Below are positions 1-10,502 of a DNA stretch of 64,000 nucleotides, piece after piece; within the stretch, counting starts at the first letter, position 1; every line of letters begins with the position of its first letter. The DNA lies in NCBI RefSeq assembly GCF_900497805.2, contig NW_020954599.1:41344227-41408226 (forward strand). The letters run 5' to 3'. The position numbers were made by a program, and so were the translations under genes. The notes under the pieces are model-generated. The model did not search any database and was not told where the DNA came from. It saw nothing but the letters and a program-made list of their open reading frames with translations. The DNA is from Vombatus ursinus. Taxonomy: Eukaryota; Chordata; Mammalia; Diprotodontia; Vombatidae.

Positions 1-144
1 GCAGGGCCTAAGAAGCCATTTCCTAGGTGAGGAACATTACATAATTGTTTTTTAGTGGAAAGCCAGTTGCTGCTACCATTCTAACGACGCATTAATAATC
101 ACAAGAAGAAAGTTAACATTTTTAGGATATTTTCGGGTTAACAG

Positions 145-268
145 TGTGTGTGTGCGTGCATATATATACATATATGTGTGTATATATACCTATATAATAT
201 ACACACATATATAATATGTATATATACATTTATCTCATTTTATATATACATTATATACATAAAAATAC

Positions 269-300
<32 letters not shown>

Positions 301-303
301 GTA
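145..303. repeat. Compound (TG)n/(TA)n microsatellite
   Basis: Alternating TG and TA dinucleotide runs, including a nearly pure TG run at about 270-301. Seen directly. Bases 1-144 to its left show nothing I recognise. Confidence 0.95.
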
Positions 304-594
304 TAAAAAAATCTCATTTGATACTCAAAGTCACCATCTGAGGTTGGCATTGCCTCATATACATCTTTGTGTCTGGTTTGATAGTGAAGTCAGGACAACC
401 TGACTTGTTTATGCTTGTTTAAAATCATTTCACTGACCATTGTTAAGCTTTCTAAAAATTCAAGTTAGCATGACTTCTTTTGAAAGGTGTAAAGTGTCCT
501 TGGACATGTCTCACTTAAGCATGTTTTTATGTGATAGGAAAGGCATCCCAAAACAGCAATTTTTTTTTATTTCACCTTAGACAATATGGAAATG
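304..594. other. No gene or clear repeat seen
   Basis: AT-rich sequence without an ORF. The first 50 bases (ctcatttgatactcaaag...) could be a scrap of minus-strand MIR, but it is too short to assign. Confidence 0.5.
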
Positions 595-790
595 TGGTAT
601 CATGAAAAGAATGCCAGACTTGGAGTCAGAGAATGTGGGTTCAAATCACAGCTCTACTCTTTTGTTACTTATGCAAACTTAAGCCATTCACTTAATCAAT
701 TTTATTCCCAGTTTCTCTGTCTACAAATGAAGTAACTAAACTAAATGACTTCTGAAGTCAGTCCCAGCTCTAAGTCCACGATCCTATACA
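595..790 (+). repeat. MIR-type CORE-SINE with CR1-like tail
   Basis: Shows the MIR order: a head with ttggagtcagagaatgtggg, ttcaaatcacagctctac, a degenerate core ending in a splice-like cagtttctctg, then a tail of the type gacttctgaagtcagtccc ... ctaagtccacgatcctat. That tail resembles L3/CR1 3' ends, so this is a MIR/THER-like subfamily. Heavily diverged, hence old. Confidence 0.75.
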
Positions 791-944
791 GTAGGACATA
801 AATTGCTACAGGGGAAGTTATTTCATCATTGATTTTTCCAACATGAGTTACATTTATTTATTATCTTTTGCGCCTTTACTCAATATTAAATCATCAAAAA
901 AAATTCCTCACTAGGAATTTTACAAGATGATACAGCACAAAAAG

Positions 945-1060
945 CAATTCAATTCTCATTGATTAAAGCCTGCTAGGCAAGAGAGGGCACAAAAAATGTC
1001 TAAGATAATTCCTGTGCTCAAGAAGCTTACATATTAGGAGGGGATAAAAGTCACTCATAC
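945..1060 (-). repeat. L2 3'-end fragment
   Basis: Contains cctgtgctcaagaagcttac, the reverse complement of the conserved L2 3' region around 'gtaagctccttgagggcagg'. The flanking bases 791-944 and 1061-1194 hold no recognised feature. Confidence 0.6.
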
Positions 1061-1194
1061 CTCTGCTATGTATCTAGCATAGTACAAAGCACCACAACAT
1101 AGATTAATGTAGTAGAATCATTTGAATTCATATTAAATTAGAATACATTGGGGAAGGAGTAAAAAATAGTCTCAGAGGAAGAGAGAGAAGGTTA

Positions 1195-2772
1195 CAAACT
1201 CAGGATAAGAAGTCACTATTTGACAAAAATTACTGGAAAAACTGGAAAGCAATTTGGCAGAAACTAGGTATAGACCAATATCTCATAGTGTATATGAAAA
1301 TAAAGTTAAAATGGGTACACAATTTTTTTTTGTTTTTTTTTGTTTTTTTTTAGCTAGGCAATGGTGTTAAGTGACTTGCCCAGGGTCACACAGCTAGTAA
1401 GTGTTAGGTGTCTGTGGCCGGATTTGAACTCAAGGCCTTCTGAATCCAGGGCCGGTGCTCTATCCACTGCGCCACCTAGCTGCCCCCATGGGTGCACAAT
1501 TTAGAAATAATGGGTGATATCATAAGCAAATAATAAGGCATGGAAAATTTTACCTACACAATTTATAGATAAGGGAAGAATTTATAACCAAACAAGAGAT
1601 AGAAAGAATTATGGGATGTAGATAATTTTTTATTACATTAAATAGTTAGTGCACAAACAAGACCAATGCAGCCAAGATTACAAGGAAAGGAGGAAACGGG
1701 GGAGGGGGGATTACAGCCAGTTTCTCTGATAAAGGCCTCATTTCTCAAATATGTCAAAAGCTGAGTCAAATTTATAAGAAAGCAAGTCATTCCCCAATTA
1801 ATAAATGGCCAAAGGATATAAACAAGGAGTTTTCAGGAAAAGAAATCAAATCTATCTATAGCCATATGAAAGAATGCTCTAAATTTCTATTGATTAGAGA
1901 AATGCATATTAAAATAACTGAGATACCACCTAATACCTATCAGATCGACTAACATGGCAGAAAAGGAAAATGACAAATGCTGGAGTGGATGTGGAAAAAT
2001 TGAGACGATAATGCACTGTTGGTGGAGTTCTGAACTGATCCAATCATTCTGGAGAGCAATTTGGAACGATGCCCAATTGGCTATAAAACTGTGCATACCC
2101 TTTGACCTAGCAATACCTCTACTGGCCTGTATCCAAAAGAGATCAAAGAAAAAGGGAAAAAAAATTCATAGGTACAAAAATGTTTATAGCAATTTTTTTG
2201 TGATGGCAAAGAAATGGAAATTGAGGGGATGACCATCAACTAGAGAACGGCTGAACAATTTGTGATACATGATTGTGAGAAGAGATGAGCAAGACAGTTT
2301 CAGAAAAATCTGGGAAGACTTATATGAACTAATGCAAAGTGAAATGAGCAGAACCAGGGAAACACTGTACACAATAATAGCAATACTGTAAAATGATAAA
2401 CTGTGAATGACGTAGCTATTCTGATTAATACAATGATCCAAGACAATTCTGAAGGACTTATGATAAAAATGCTGTCTATCCATCTCCAGAGAAAGAACTG
2501 ATAGAGACAGAATGCAGATCAAAGCATACTTTTTTACTTTATTATTTTTGGTGTCTGTTTTCTTTTGCAACATGGCTAATATGGAAGTGTGTTTTGTATG
2601 GTTTCACATGTATAATTGAAACCAAATTGCTTGCCTTCTCAAGGAGGGGGGAGGGGGATAGAGGGAGGGAGAGAGGGAGAGAGACCATTTGGAACTCAAA
2701 ATTTTTGAAAATGAATGCTACAATTTTTAACATGTAATTGAGAAATATTTAATGAAATAAATTAAAAAATAT
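1195..2772 (+). mobile_element. 5'-truncated L1: end of ORF2 plus 3' UTR
   Basis: A LINE-1 remnant lying in the plus direction. It begins in the last third of ORF2 (ttactggaaaaactggaaag, then gtcattccccaattaataaa), continues through the conserved C-terminal stretch (ccaatcattctggagagcaa; ttgacctagcaatacctcta; atgagcagaaccagg) and ends with a 3' UTR containing ttttcttttgcaacatggct, a G-rich purine block at 2642-2683 and an A-rich end near 2772. The surviving reading frame at 1954-2232 matches the ORF2 C-terminus in type but is closed by stops, so it cannot work. The endonuclease and reverse transcriptase are absent, as expected for 5' truncation during insertion. It is interrupted by a SINE at 1325-1487. 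Confidence 0.9.
1325..1487 (-). mobile_element. WSINE1-type SINE nested in L1
   Basis: A minus-strand short CORE-SINE: T-run, ggcaatggtgttaagtgact, cccagggtcacacagctag, tatccactgcgccacctagc, tgccccc. It is bounded by a duplication of the L1 target, atgggtacacaatt (1311-1324) and atgggtgcacaatt (1488-1501). The copies differ at one base. This gives exact boundaries and shows that the SINE came after the L1. Confidence 0.93.
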
Positions 2773-2884
2773 ATTTGGGGAAGACAGTTACAGTAACTTG
2801 AAATCGTACTCTATAATTTAATCCAGATTTCAAATGAAATGTTCTCTGGTTCCAGAAAAATAAAGCAGTGGAGAACAGCATTCA

Positions 2885-3015
2885 TTCCTTTAACAAACAA
2901 TTATTAAGCTCACAAGGTACAGGGCACTGTCCTATGTGTGGCCCAGGAAAAATGCAAAAATAAAACGTACATAGTCTCTACCCTCAAGAAGTATACAATA
3001 TAGTCAGTCTTGTAG
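2885..3015 (-). repeat. L2 3'-end fragment
   Basis: Reads aacaaacaattattaagctc, then cagggcactgtcctatgtg and taccctcaagaagtatac. This is the reverse complement of the L2 3' end (aataaatg... cacagtgcctgg... cttgagggcag). Diverged and partial. Confidence 0.75.
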
Positions 3016-3048
3016 AAAGGATAAGATATTCATGTGAAATATTAAAAA

Positions 3049-3244
3049 GGCAGTGTGGTACAACAGAAAAAAAGCACTGGATTTAAAATCATAAGACCTG
3101 GGCTCGAATCCTGTCTCTGCTACCAATACAATTGTAGTTAAGTCACTTGACTTCTCTGTGCCTCAGTTTCCTCATCTGTAAAATGAAGAGTTGGACTTAA
3201 TAATCTCTAAGGTTTCTTCTAGATCTAAATTTATGACCCTATGG
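3049..3244 (+). repeat. MIR-type CORE-SINE with CR1-like tail
   Basis: Clear MIR: agcactggatttaaaatcat, gacctgggctcgaatcctg, cttctctgtgcctcagtttc, ctcatctgtaaaatgaagag, then a tail gacttaataatctctaagg ... gatctaaatttatgaccc. Same subfamily as the copy at 595-790. Confidence 0.88.
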
Positions 3245-4104
3245 CAAATTATGATAACAAGAATGAAAATGCAATAAAGGACATAAGAGGAGCATAGAGG
3301 GCTAGAAGTTCCGGTGTCAGGATAGCAGAAATGAAACAGACATGAAATACTATGGATGGGCTATAGACATTGGAGATATTCCAGAGAAGTAAAGTTTTAT
3401 GCATCCATGAAATTATGCATCAGAGTGAAATTATGGAAAAGGAAAAAATTATACTATACTTTTCTTGAGAGGAGTGAGAATATATAGAAATCATTTGGAA
3501 GAAAATGAGATTCTGGCGAAACAGAAAATATGAAGCTAAAACATCCTTCTAGACATCATATTGCCCACCCCCATAAAAACAGTTGGAAAAATAGATGCTG
3601 TTCTGAAAGGCCCCATCATTTCCACATGGTACACATTTCAGCCACTGAGTTAGAGTTGATGGAATGAGACATCTTCTTAAATGAGCTCCTTCAGGGTAAA
3701 CATAGAAAATAACTCTCATGTTCTAATTCAAGATCTGAAGAAGTATCACAGAAGAGAAAGGAACAGTATACAATCACAGCCCAGATTTATAATTTTAGGG
3801 AGGAAAAAAAAACCTATTCTCTTTGTAGACATTAAGGATGCAACACACTTTACAAGATGGAAAAGCTTCAAAATAATTCACATTTACTACATTGACTTGA
3901 ATAGAGGTCATACAGTTATATTGGCTAGTTTAAAATCTGAGTGGCCCATGTTCAGGGTTATTTTTCAGTGAATACAAAAAAGGATCTCTTATTTCATCAA
4001 ATGGAGCTTCTCACTGTGGGAATTCTTTCCACCAATCCAGCTTTAAACTATTTATAAGTAAGTCGATAAGCCTAGGGAATTGTCCAAGAAACACAGAGGT
4101 TAAA
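3245..4104. other. No recognised feature; one short ORF
   Basis: AT-rich sequence. A 96-codon frame at 3681-3971 (plus) has no motif I recognise, no splice context and no homology that I can name, so I do not call it a gene. Confidence 0.5.
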
Positions 4105-4363
4105 TAGAATGCAATGAGTTGGTTCAGTAGATAGAGCACCAGGTCTGGAGTTAAATCTGAATTTAAATCTGGTCTCAGACACCTACTAGCTGTTTGACCT
4201 TGGACAAGTCACTCTATCTCAGTTTCCTCACCTGTAAAATGTGAATATTAATGGCACCTATCTCCCAGGGTTTTTGTGAGGGTCAAATGAGATAATAACT
4301 TTAAATTGCTTTTCACAGCGGCTGCCAGAAGTACTATATAAATGTTGGCTATTATTATTAAAT
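4105..4363 (+). repeat. Long CORE-SINE (MIR relative) with ATT tail
   Basis: tagatagagcaccaggtctgg, tcagacacctactagctg, ctcagtttcctcacctgtaa, gtgagggtcaaatgagataa, then tatataaatgttggctat and an ATT-repeat end. This is the roughly 260-bp marsupial form, with complete MIR core and 3' domain. The copies at 6988, 32553, 41998, 50303 and 63158 are the same type. Confidence 0.85.
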
Positions 4364-4545
4364 GACTTGATATGGGTCATGTAGTATCAAGTGTTAGTCT
4401 TGAACTCAGGTATTCCTGACTCAATTCTAGAATTCCATCTACTATGTCATGGCTCACCTCTTTTCAAAGTTGGGATTCATAACCAGGTCTCTCCTCAGTC
4501 CAAGTTCAGCAGTCTTTCCCTTATCCCATGCTGCCTCCCAAAGTG
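4364..4545 (-). repeat. MIR-type SINE fragments, possibly two
   Basis: aatgacttgatatgggtcat ... ttgaactcaggtattcctga ... ctactatgtcatggc is a minus-strand CORE-SINE 5' half. A second similar stretch follows at about 4465-4545 (attcataaccaggtctctcc). They may be two insertions or one element with a duplication. Confidence 0.55.
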
Positions 4546-5055
4546 TTTGCAACATAGTAGGTGAATGAAACAAAAACATATAATTCTAATCCACTACATG
4601 TCATGACATATATTTTGGAGAGCAAGGTACCAAATCAAGTGTTACATGAAATCTATGAGCCATGATGGAAACTGGCTTTTAATCAGTTGCCCTATTTGGC
4701 ATATCAGAGACCATGAGCATGAAATAAATGGGTATAGCATAGATTCCCCAAAGATGACAGTAGCCCTCATTTCTTCATCCCAAAACTCAGTGATTAATAG
4801 AGTAGCTCTTGACAAGTTAGAACATTGGGCTTAATCAAATAAAATTGAAATTTAATAGTAATAAACATAAAGCCTTACATGGGTTCAAAAATGTATTTCT
4901 AAAGTTCAGGACAGGCAGGGGGAAGAATATGATAGCAACTTGACAACAGCTGTCTGTTTTAGGGTACTGCATGTTCCATATGAATAAATAAGGCATCCCA
5001 AAACACTGTATGTGATTAATCTCAGGCTCCATTAAGAGAGAAATAGCTTCTAGGA
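4546..5055. other. No gene or clear repeat seen
   Basis: Short closed frames on both strands (62 and 65 codons), none with a recognisable motif. Probably single-copy or deeply eroded repeat. Confidence 0.5.
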
Positions 5056-5553
5056 ATAAGGAGCTGATGATTCCTCTGCACTATGGCTTGGTCAGACCAC
5101 ATCTGGAATATTGTGTTCATTCTTGGCATTAACGTGTAGGAAGGATATTGAAATAGGCAATAGAGGATCCAGGTGGTAACAGGCCTTGAGTCCATAACTC
5201 ACAAGGATCAATTAGAGGAACTAGATACGTTTAACCTGAAGAAGAAAAGACTCAGGGGGCACAAATATTTACAAAGGCCATTGTGTGAAAGAAGGACGCA
5301 GCTTGTTCCATTTGACCCCACAAGGAAAAACTAGGAAAAGAGAAGAGAATTTACAAAAAGTTGTATTTAGACTTCATAATTAGTGCTATCCAATAGTGAA
5401 ATGGGCTTCCTTTAGAGGCTGAGGGTGCCGGTTGGTGTTTAAATAGAGAAAGTTATGGAAGCATTATGGAAGAGAGGCTTCCAGTTTAGGCAGGGGTAAG
5501 ACTGGACAAGCACTGGGGCTCATTCCAACCCTAAAATTCTGTGATTCTGACCT
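5056..5553 (+). mobile_element. L3 (CR1-clade LINE) 3' end
   Basis: Recognisable L3 3' region: agaccacatctggaatattg, aacctgaagaagaaaagact, a central stretch with tagtgctatccaatagtg and gaaatgggcttcc, and the typical CR1-clade end cattccaaccctaaaattct gtgattctg. It is 5'-truncated, with no intact reading frame. The ending in a short ATTCTGTG-type motif rather than a poly-A run is characteristic of CR1-clade LINEs. Confidence 0.88.
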
Positions 5554-5959
5554 ATCCTTCATGACAGTGTTTGAATGCAGCCACACTCTGATTGTGAACA
5601 TGAAGGCAAGTGAGTTTGCAGAGACCGCGACACAAAGGAGAAATTTATGTTTTCATGGAGTGAAACAAAGTTCAACATGCCCTGTCCCTTGCACATGTTG
5701 TTTTCCATGCCTACAGCTCCTTTTGGAACAGGGAAAAACAATTTCGATAAAAACTTTCGACATGCAGTCTAGATATGCAGCATCATGTCTCCAAAATACA
5801 AACCACATGCTTTTTGACCCTAGCCCATAGTCTGGACTACATCATCAACTTTAAATACAAGAACATGGTGTACCCTCAGTTGGGAATTTTAAACTCTTAT
5901 GGTCCTTCATAGATCCTCTGACTCCCTCCAAGAACTAAGAACTGTTTCTCTAATGCCTC
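5554..5959. other. No gene or clear repeat seen
   Basis: Overlapping short frames on both strands at 5559-5830, none recognised. Nothing else stands out. Confidence 0.45.
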
Positions 5960-6155
5960 TAGGTATTACACTTGCCCTATTGCTCACTTGGTCTTTCTGT
6001 GGCTAACAGCAAGCACGAATTTCTGAGATGGCCAACTCAGAACAGGGATCCAACATGGGGCCCTGAAACAGAGCAGAGCTTATCTCATCCAAATGGTGCC
6101 AAACCCACAAATAGAGTCTCATTAGGATCATGCTCTAACCAACTAAGCCCTCCCA
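5960..6155 (-). mobile_element. tRNA-Ile-like SINE
   Basis: Read on the minus strand from about 6153, the sequence starts ggagggcttagttggttaga, continues gcatgatcctaatgagact and reaches gggtttggcacc near 6088. The first part matches a tRNA A-box (gcttagttgg) and the last a weakened B-box (ggtttggcacc, 8 of 11 of the usual bases). The anticodon-loop region (cctaatgag) resembles tRNA-Ile(AAU). A roughly 120-bp non-tRNA body follows to about 5960. A functional tRNA gene is unlikely: the acceptor and T stems do not close. I cannot name the family. Confidence 0.5.
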
Positions 6156-6212
6156 TCCTCTGAATTGAATATGTCTTGCCAACCACAGAAAATATCATAT
6201 AAGCAGAGGAAC

Positions 6213-6408
6213 CCATGGTACAATAAAAAGAACTCTGGATTTTGGGTCAGAGGACCTTAAATGGCCTCTTGCCTCTGATGATTACTACCTGTGTGACCAT
6301 GGACAAGTAATTTGACCTCTCTGGGCCTTCATTCTCCATCATAAAAAGAGTAGCTGGGATGAAATGACCTCTAAGTCCCTTATAGCGCTATATCTATGAG
6401 ATGATGAT
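6213..6408 (+). repeat. MIR-type CORE-SINE with CR1-like tail
   Basis: catggtacaataaaaagaac, ctctggattttgggtcagag, ctgtgtgaccatggacaagt, gacctctctgggccttcatt, then tgaaatgacctctaagtccc and gcgctatatctatgag. Complete from head to tail. Confidence 0.8.
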
Positions 6409-6519
6409 CCTCAAATCTCCCAAAAATGCTTCAAAATTCAATTGACTTCAACAAATATTTATTCAGCGCCCACTAAGTGATAGAATTTTGCTCATTGGAA
6501 GCTGAAATAGAAAGTTTAA

Positions 6520-6586
6520 TTTATTTTTTTTTTTTGCGAGGCAATGGGGTTAAGTGACTTGCCCAGGATCATACATCTAGTAAGTG
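6520..6586 (-). mobile_element. Severely truncated WSINE1-type SINE (67 bp)
   Basis: Only the 3' third of the SINE is present: T-run, gcgaggcaatggggttaagt, gacttgcccaggatcatac, atctagtaagtg. It is flanked by a perfect 16-bp duplication, gaaatagaaagtttaa, at 6504-6519 and 6587-6602. The short length is therefore original to the insertion and not a later deletion. Confidence 0.9.
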
Positions 6587-6654
6587 GAAATAGAAAGTTT
6601 AAATAAGACAAAGTCCTTACATTCTCTGAGTTTATGGTCTAGTAGCTGCTGTGA

Positions 6655-6735
6655 TACTTATATAGGGACCAGTAATACATAATAAATATATATCCATATA
6701 TATAAATATATATATACACATACATAGATACATGA
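6655..6735. repeat. TA-rich microsatellite
   Basis: ATATATAT-type run with interruptions, lying inside the inverted L2. Confidence 0.85.
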
Positions 6736-6987
6736 GGCATGAATCAAAGTGCTTTGTGAGGTTTGAATGGGCAGAGCTCATTTCTAAATTTGAGGCTGGG
6801 GGCAAGGAAAATCTCATGAGGGTGGTAACATTTAAGTTGGACTTCAAACGATGAATAGGAATTCAACAGGCCAAGGAAAAAGAAAACACAGCAGTCAGGA
6901 AAGAGCAAAGCCTTAGAGGTAGGAAAGATTCCTGGGGTGGGGGTAGGGTTGACCAAAAACAGAACTATTCAAATGATGCATAGATTA

Positions 6988-7275
6988 TGAAAAAGGCAAT
7001 GAGATGGTGCAGTGGGTAGAGCATTGGGCATGGAGTGAAGAAGACCTGAGTTCAAATCCAGCTTCAAATACTTACTAGCTGTGTGACTCTGGGCAAGTCA
7101 TTTAACCTCTGTCTGCCTCAGTTTCCTCATCTGTAAAATGAGGACAATAATAGCATCTACTTCCCAGAATTGTTGTAAGGAGAAAACGAGATAATAATTG
7201 TAAAGCACTTAGCACAATGCCTGGCTCATAGCTAACACTATGTAAATGTTAGCTGCTATTATTATTATTATTACA
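6988..7275 (+). repeat. Long CORE-SINE with ATT tail
   Basis: gatggtgcagtgggtagagc, attgggcatggagtg, ttcaaatccagcttcaaata, cttactagctgtgtgactct, ctcatctgtaaaatgagg, gtaaagcacttagcacaatg, then tgttagctgctattattatt. Well preserved, near full length. Confidence 0.92.
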
Positions 7276-7299
7276 GGAGGAGTAATAGAAGACACTCCA

Positions 7300-7440
7300 T
7301 CTCCCACTTCAGTGTATTATTCATTCAAGCTGTCACCCTGCCCCTCTGACTGGCATGCACTCCCTCACCAATCTCCAACTTGCGGAAACCATACCTCCCT
7401 TCAAGGTTTGTTACAAAGAACACATCCTTAAAATAATAGC
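7300..7440 (+). repeat. L2 fragment
   Basis: tggcatgcactccctcacca ... atacctcccttcaagg ... aagaacacatcct follows the L2 3' ORF end ('ggaatgcactccctcc ... ccttcaag'). Confidence 0.6.
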
Positions 7441-8554
7441 CTTTCCTGTTTTTACCAAGTGTTTACATCCTCTTCCCCCAAATCACTTTCTATTCATTTA
7501 TTTTTTACATAATGGGGGTCTGATGCCCAATTTGGAATTCCCCCTTCCCCAAGTCAAATGTTGTCTCCACATGGAGGATACTAGGAAGCAGATAGGAAGG
7601 TCCATGTGGACCTTCACTCCACATGGAAGAAACCAGGGAGATACTTCTTTTATTATATATGAGGGAAATACTTTGAAGAGTCAATGGAGCATGCGCAGAC
7701 ATTCTGTAATTGATTCCAGCTGGCTGTCCATGCGGATGGGAAAAGCCTTTTTCCATTGGCTGCATAACCAGAATGTCTTCAAAAAGTTCCAAGTCAGCTT
7801 TGGCCTTATCTTCACCCCATTGTCTTTGGCTATTCTCTGGTGACTTGACAGTATCCATCCAGGAAAGACACCATGTTGTAAGGGAAAGGGCAATGGGGTC
7901 CTTTCCCTTGGAGGACTTAGGGACCCTGAGAAACAGGCCCTCTTTGGACATTTTGTTCTTTTTTTTCCACTCTTGGTGCTAGGAATGGAGTCTCCTACCT
8001 CGGTCAGAGCAACAGCCACAAGAACATATAAGTCCAAATCCAAGCTAGATTTGGTTACCAGCACATCAATATACTAAAAAACAAGGAGTGACTTTTTGGA
8101 GACACCTTTGGGAGCCCAGTCCAGAAGAATGACTGATCTGGCAGTGATGCAGTCTTTAAACTTGAATTTGGTGGGACAAATGTCTTGTAGGAACTTAGCT
8201 CATTTTCAAACCTAATACACACACTCTAAGACTGAGATGATACAAGGGGGAAATATACTCTTGAAGTTTTAGGGAAGATGTTTTTATCTTTGTTATTGTC
8301 ATACCTGTGAATGTCTTGTTGAAAAAAGCTACCTGGTGATAAGTGGTTAAATGGTATTGTAGTCACTAGCCCCTTAATAAATGAGGATAATACAGCCAGT
8401 TGAAGGTCAAGTAGAAAATAGACTCCCCCGAAATCCTACAGTGTACCTGAGAATATTGAGGAAGAGATGTAACAGGCATGGTCCTGAAAGAGTGGGACCA
8501 GAATATATAGATAACATGTAAATACTTTTTATTTACTTATCTGTAAACACAGGA
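7441..8554. other. Unassigned region with overlapping ORFs on both strands
   Basis: Contains the longest frames of the first 18 kb: 162 codons plus (7355-7843, beginning inside an L2), 148 codons minus (7505-7951) and 127 codons minus (7681-8064). They overlap each other. None has a motif I recognise, and both strands being open argues for local lack of stops and not for coding. The stretch is less AT-rich than its surroundings. It contains a small hairpin, aaggtccatgtggacctt (7597-7614). It could be an unrecognised old repeat or single-copy DNA. Confidence 0.4.
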
Positions 8555-8737
8555 GAACTGGAAGGCACCTTAGAGGTGCCAACGATTCCAATCTCCTCTT
8601 TCTACAAATGAGGAAATTGAGGCATAAAGAGGTTATATGTTTGGCCAAAGGTCACAAAGCTAGTAAGTGTCTGAAGCAGGAGTCAAACTCAGGTCTTCAT
8701 GACACCAAGTCCATCACTCTGTCTATTACATTACCCC
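8555..8737 (-). repeat. MIR-type CORE-SINE with CR1-like tail
   Basis: Minus-strand order: gaactggaaggcaccttaga, ctacaaatgaggaaattgag, ggtcacaaagctagtaagtg, caaactcaggtcttcatg, catcactctgtctattac. Confidence 0.88.
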
Positions 8738-8769
8738 TGATCTCTGAGACACACTGTAACCTCCCCTCC

Positions 8770-8886
8770 CCCAATTAAATATAAGCACCTGGATGGCAGG
8801 AAATGTTTCATTTCTGTTTTTGCCTAGTGCCTAGCACAGTTCCACACAATAGGTACTTAATGAATGTTTGTGGATGACTAATCAAT
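8770..8886 (+). repeat. L2 3' end
   Basis: aagcacctggatggcaggaa, ttgcctagtgcctagcacag, ataggtacttaatgaatg: the terminal L2 segment. Confidence 0.85.
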
Positions 8887-9369
8887 TGATTCTGTCCTCA
8901 TTGCTTTGTGTAGTGTTTTCAGGGATATTTACATTAATTTGTTTCAAATTTTGTGTTGCTACCATGCTCTTACATGACATGCCCCAGAATGGAGACCAGA
9001 TGATGCTAAGGTTGTGACATCAGATCCAGCCCCTGAATTTTGTAGCTAATTCAGCCCAATACAAAGAAGCAATAGACATTTCTCACAGCCTTCCAGCCAT
9101 TCAAGTGTTAAGTGATAATTAAATATCAATCCTAGATAAATAGGAGTGATATCCCCTATCTTTATGCTTTAATTTCTCAGGTTTCTTAAATGCATATGTT
9201 CTTTCATATTAAAACAAATTCCACATATGCACAAGTTACTCATGCTTTTCTTAGTTACCTTATTAAAGAAGAGTGAAGTGCTCCGATCTCTGTATTAGAA
9301 TATTATTTTGAGAACAGTGTGAAGTGAATTACAGAGTAGAGAAACTAAATTCAAGAAGACTAGAGAGGA
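8887..9369. other. No gene or clear repeat seen
   Basis: Single-copy-looking AT-rich sequence with no useful ORF. Confidence 0.5.
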
Positions 9370-9862
9370 GGCTGTTGTAATGGTCCATCCTCCTCCTTAC
9401 ATTCCTCACCAGAATCATTCATCTCCATGTGTTCAGAATTTAATCCTTAAGAGATTCCCACCCCATAGAATTTTAATTTGTATCTTTTCCTGGATGTAAA
9501 ATCCTCTGTCTTCAAATATAGGCATACCTATGCCTATTTTTAATTTTTAGATTAGAGAGTATACTTCCTCCTAATGTCTCCATCATTTCTGTTTCAGCCA
9601 ACAGTTCACTGTTATTGATCAGGATCAGGTCAAGAATACATTTTCCTCAATATTTTCTCTACAATTTGAGGAATAGAATTATCATTAAAGCAAGGCAAGA
9701 ATTCATCATGTCCTCTGCTGTGGGCAAAGTGAGATCTTCAGAAGATAGATGAGATAGACAGACATTGAGATAAATTAATAGACACAGGTAGGTTATAGAC
9801 AGATAGATGATAGATGAAGAGAAAGAGAGAGACAGAGAGGAGACAGAGAACCTATTACAGGC

Positions 9863-9957
9863 AGCTAAGCAGTGCAGAGGATAAAGAGTTGAACTTACAC
9901 AAAGCACTTTGCAAACCTTAAAGCACGATATAAATGCTAACTATTATTATTAATTTC
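9863..9957 (+). repeat. CORE-SINE with large internal deletion
   Basis: The 5' end (ggcagctaagcagtgcagag gataaagag) is joined directly to the 3' end (aagcactttgcaaac ... atataaatgctaactattat), so about 170 bp of the usual middle is missing. Followed by a scrap of minus-strand L2 (about 9975-10025). Confidence 0.75.
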
Positions 9958-10274
9958 CCAAAGCTCAAATATTATTATTAAGTACTTACCACGTGCCTGT
10001 CACTATGCTAGATAACTCCATAGCTGACTTCAACTATTCCTGCTATATTGTGTTTCTATTTCAGATTCAGGATCTGTTAACTGAACACATTATCTATTGA
10101 ATCCTTCTAGTGGTCTATAGTACAATAATACCATAGAATTATTTCTGATTCTTTGTTCATTGATCCTCACCCAAATGTTTTTACACTATGCTTTTCCCCA
10201 GCTAGTTTCTGGATTTCTTCACTTGAGTAATGTTGTGTTGCTACCTTGTCCCAACTTTTAAGTATTCTGGGATT

Positions 10275-10434
10275 TTCTTTTTTGTTTTCTTTTGTTTTGG
10301 TGTGGAGGGGAGACAATTGGGGTTAAGTGATTTGCCCAGAATCACACAGCTAGTAAATGTCTGAGGTCACATTCGAACTCAGGTCCTCCTAACTCCAGGG
10401 CTGGTGCTCTATCCACTCCACCACCTAGCTGCCG
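10275..10434 (-). mobile_element. WSINE1-type SINE
   Basis: ggggttaagtgatttgccca, gaatcacacagctagtaaat, gaactcaggtcctcctaact, tatccactccaccacctagc, tgccg. T-rich 5' edge. It sits within the minus-strand L3. A duplication could not be fixed because both flanks are T/G-rich. Confidence 0.9.
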
Positions 10435-10502
10435 CTGTTTTTTGTTGTTGTTGTTGTTTGCTTGTTTGTCTGGTTTGTTTTTGTTTTGTTTTTGTTTTTT
10501 GA
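10435..10502. repeat. T/G-rich low-complexity run (GTT)n
   Basis: gttgttgttgttg followed by tttgttttg repeats. It abuts the SINE head and may include an earlier SINE tail. Confidence 0.85.

Larger units (their letters stand above)
6428..6960 (-). repeat. Degraded L2, interrupted
   Basis: Starts with cttcaacaaatatttattca gcgcccactaag, the reverse complement of the L2 3' terminus. It continues through gtccttacattctctgag and, after a TA microsatellite, through gggtggtaacatttaagttg, gacttcaaacgatgaatag, a stretch that fits inverted L2 3' ORF sequence. A truncated SINE (6520-6586) and the TA microsatellite (6655-6735) interrupt it. Confidence 0.65.

Noticed and set aside
6085-6153. Functional tRNA-Ile gene on the minus strand
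   Set aside because: A-box is good, but the B-box is weakened and the acceptor and T arms do not pair; a SINE head is more likely.
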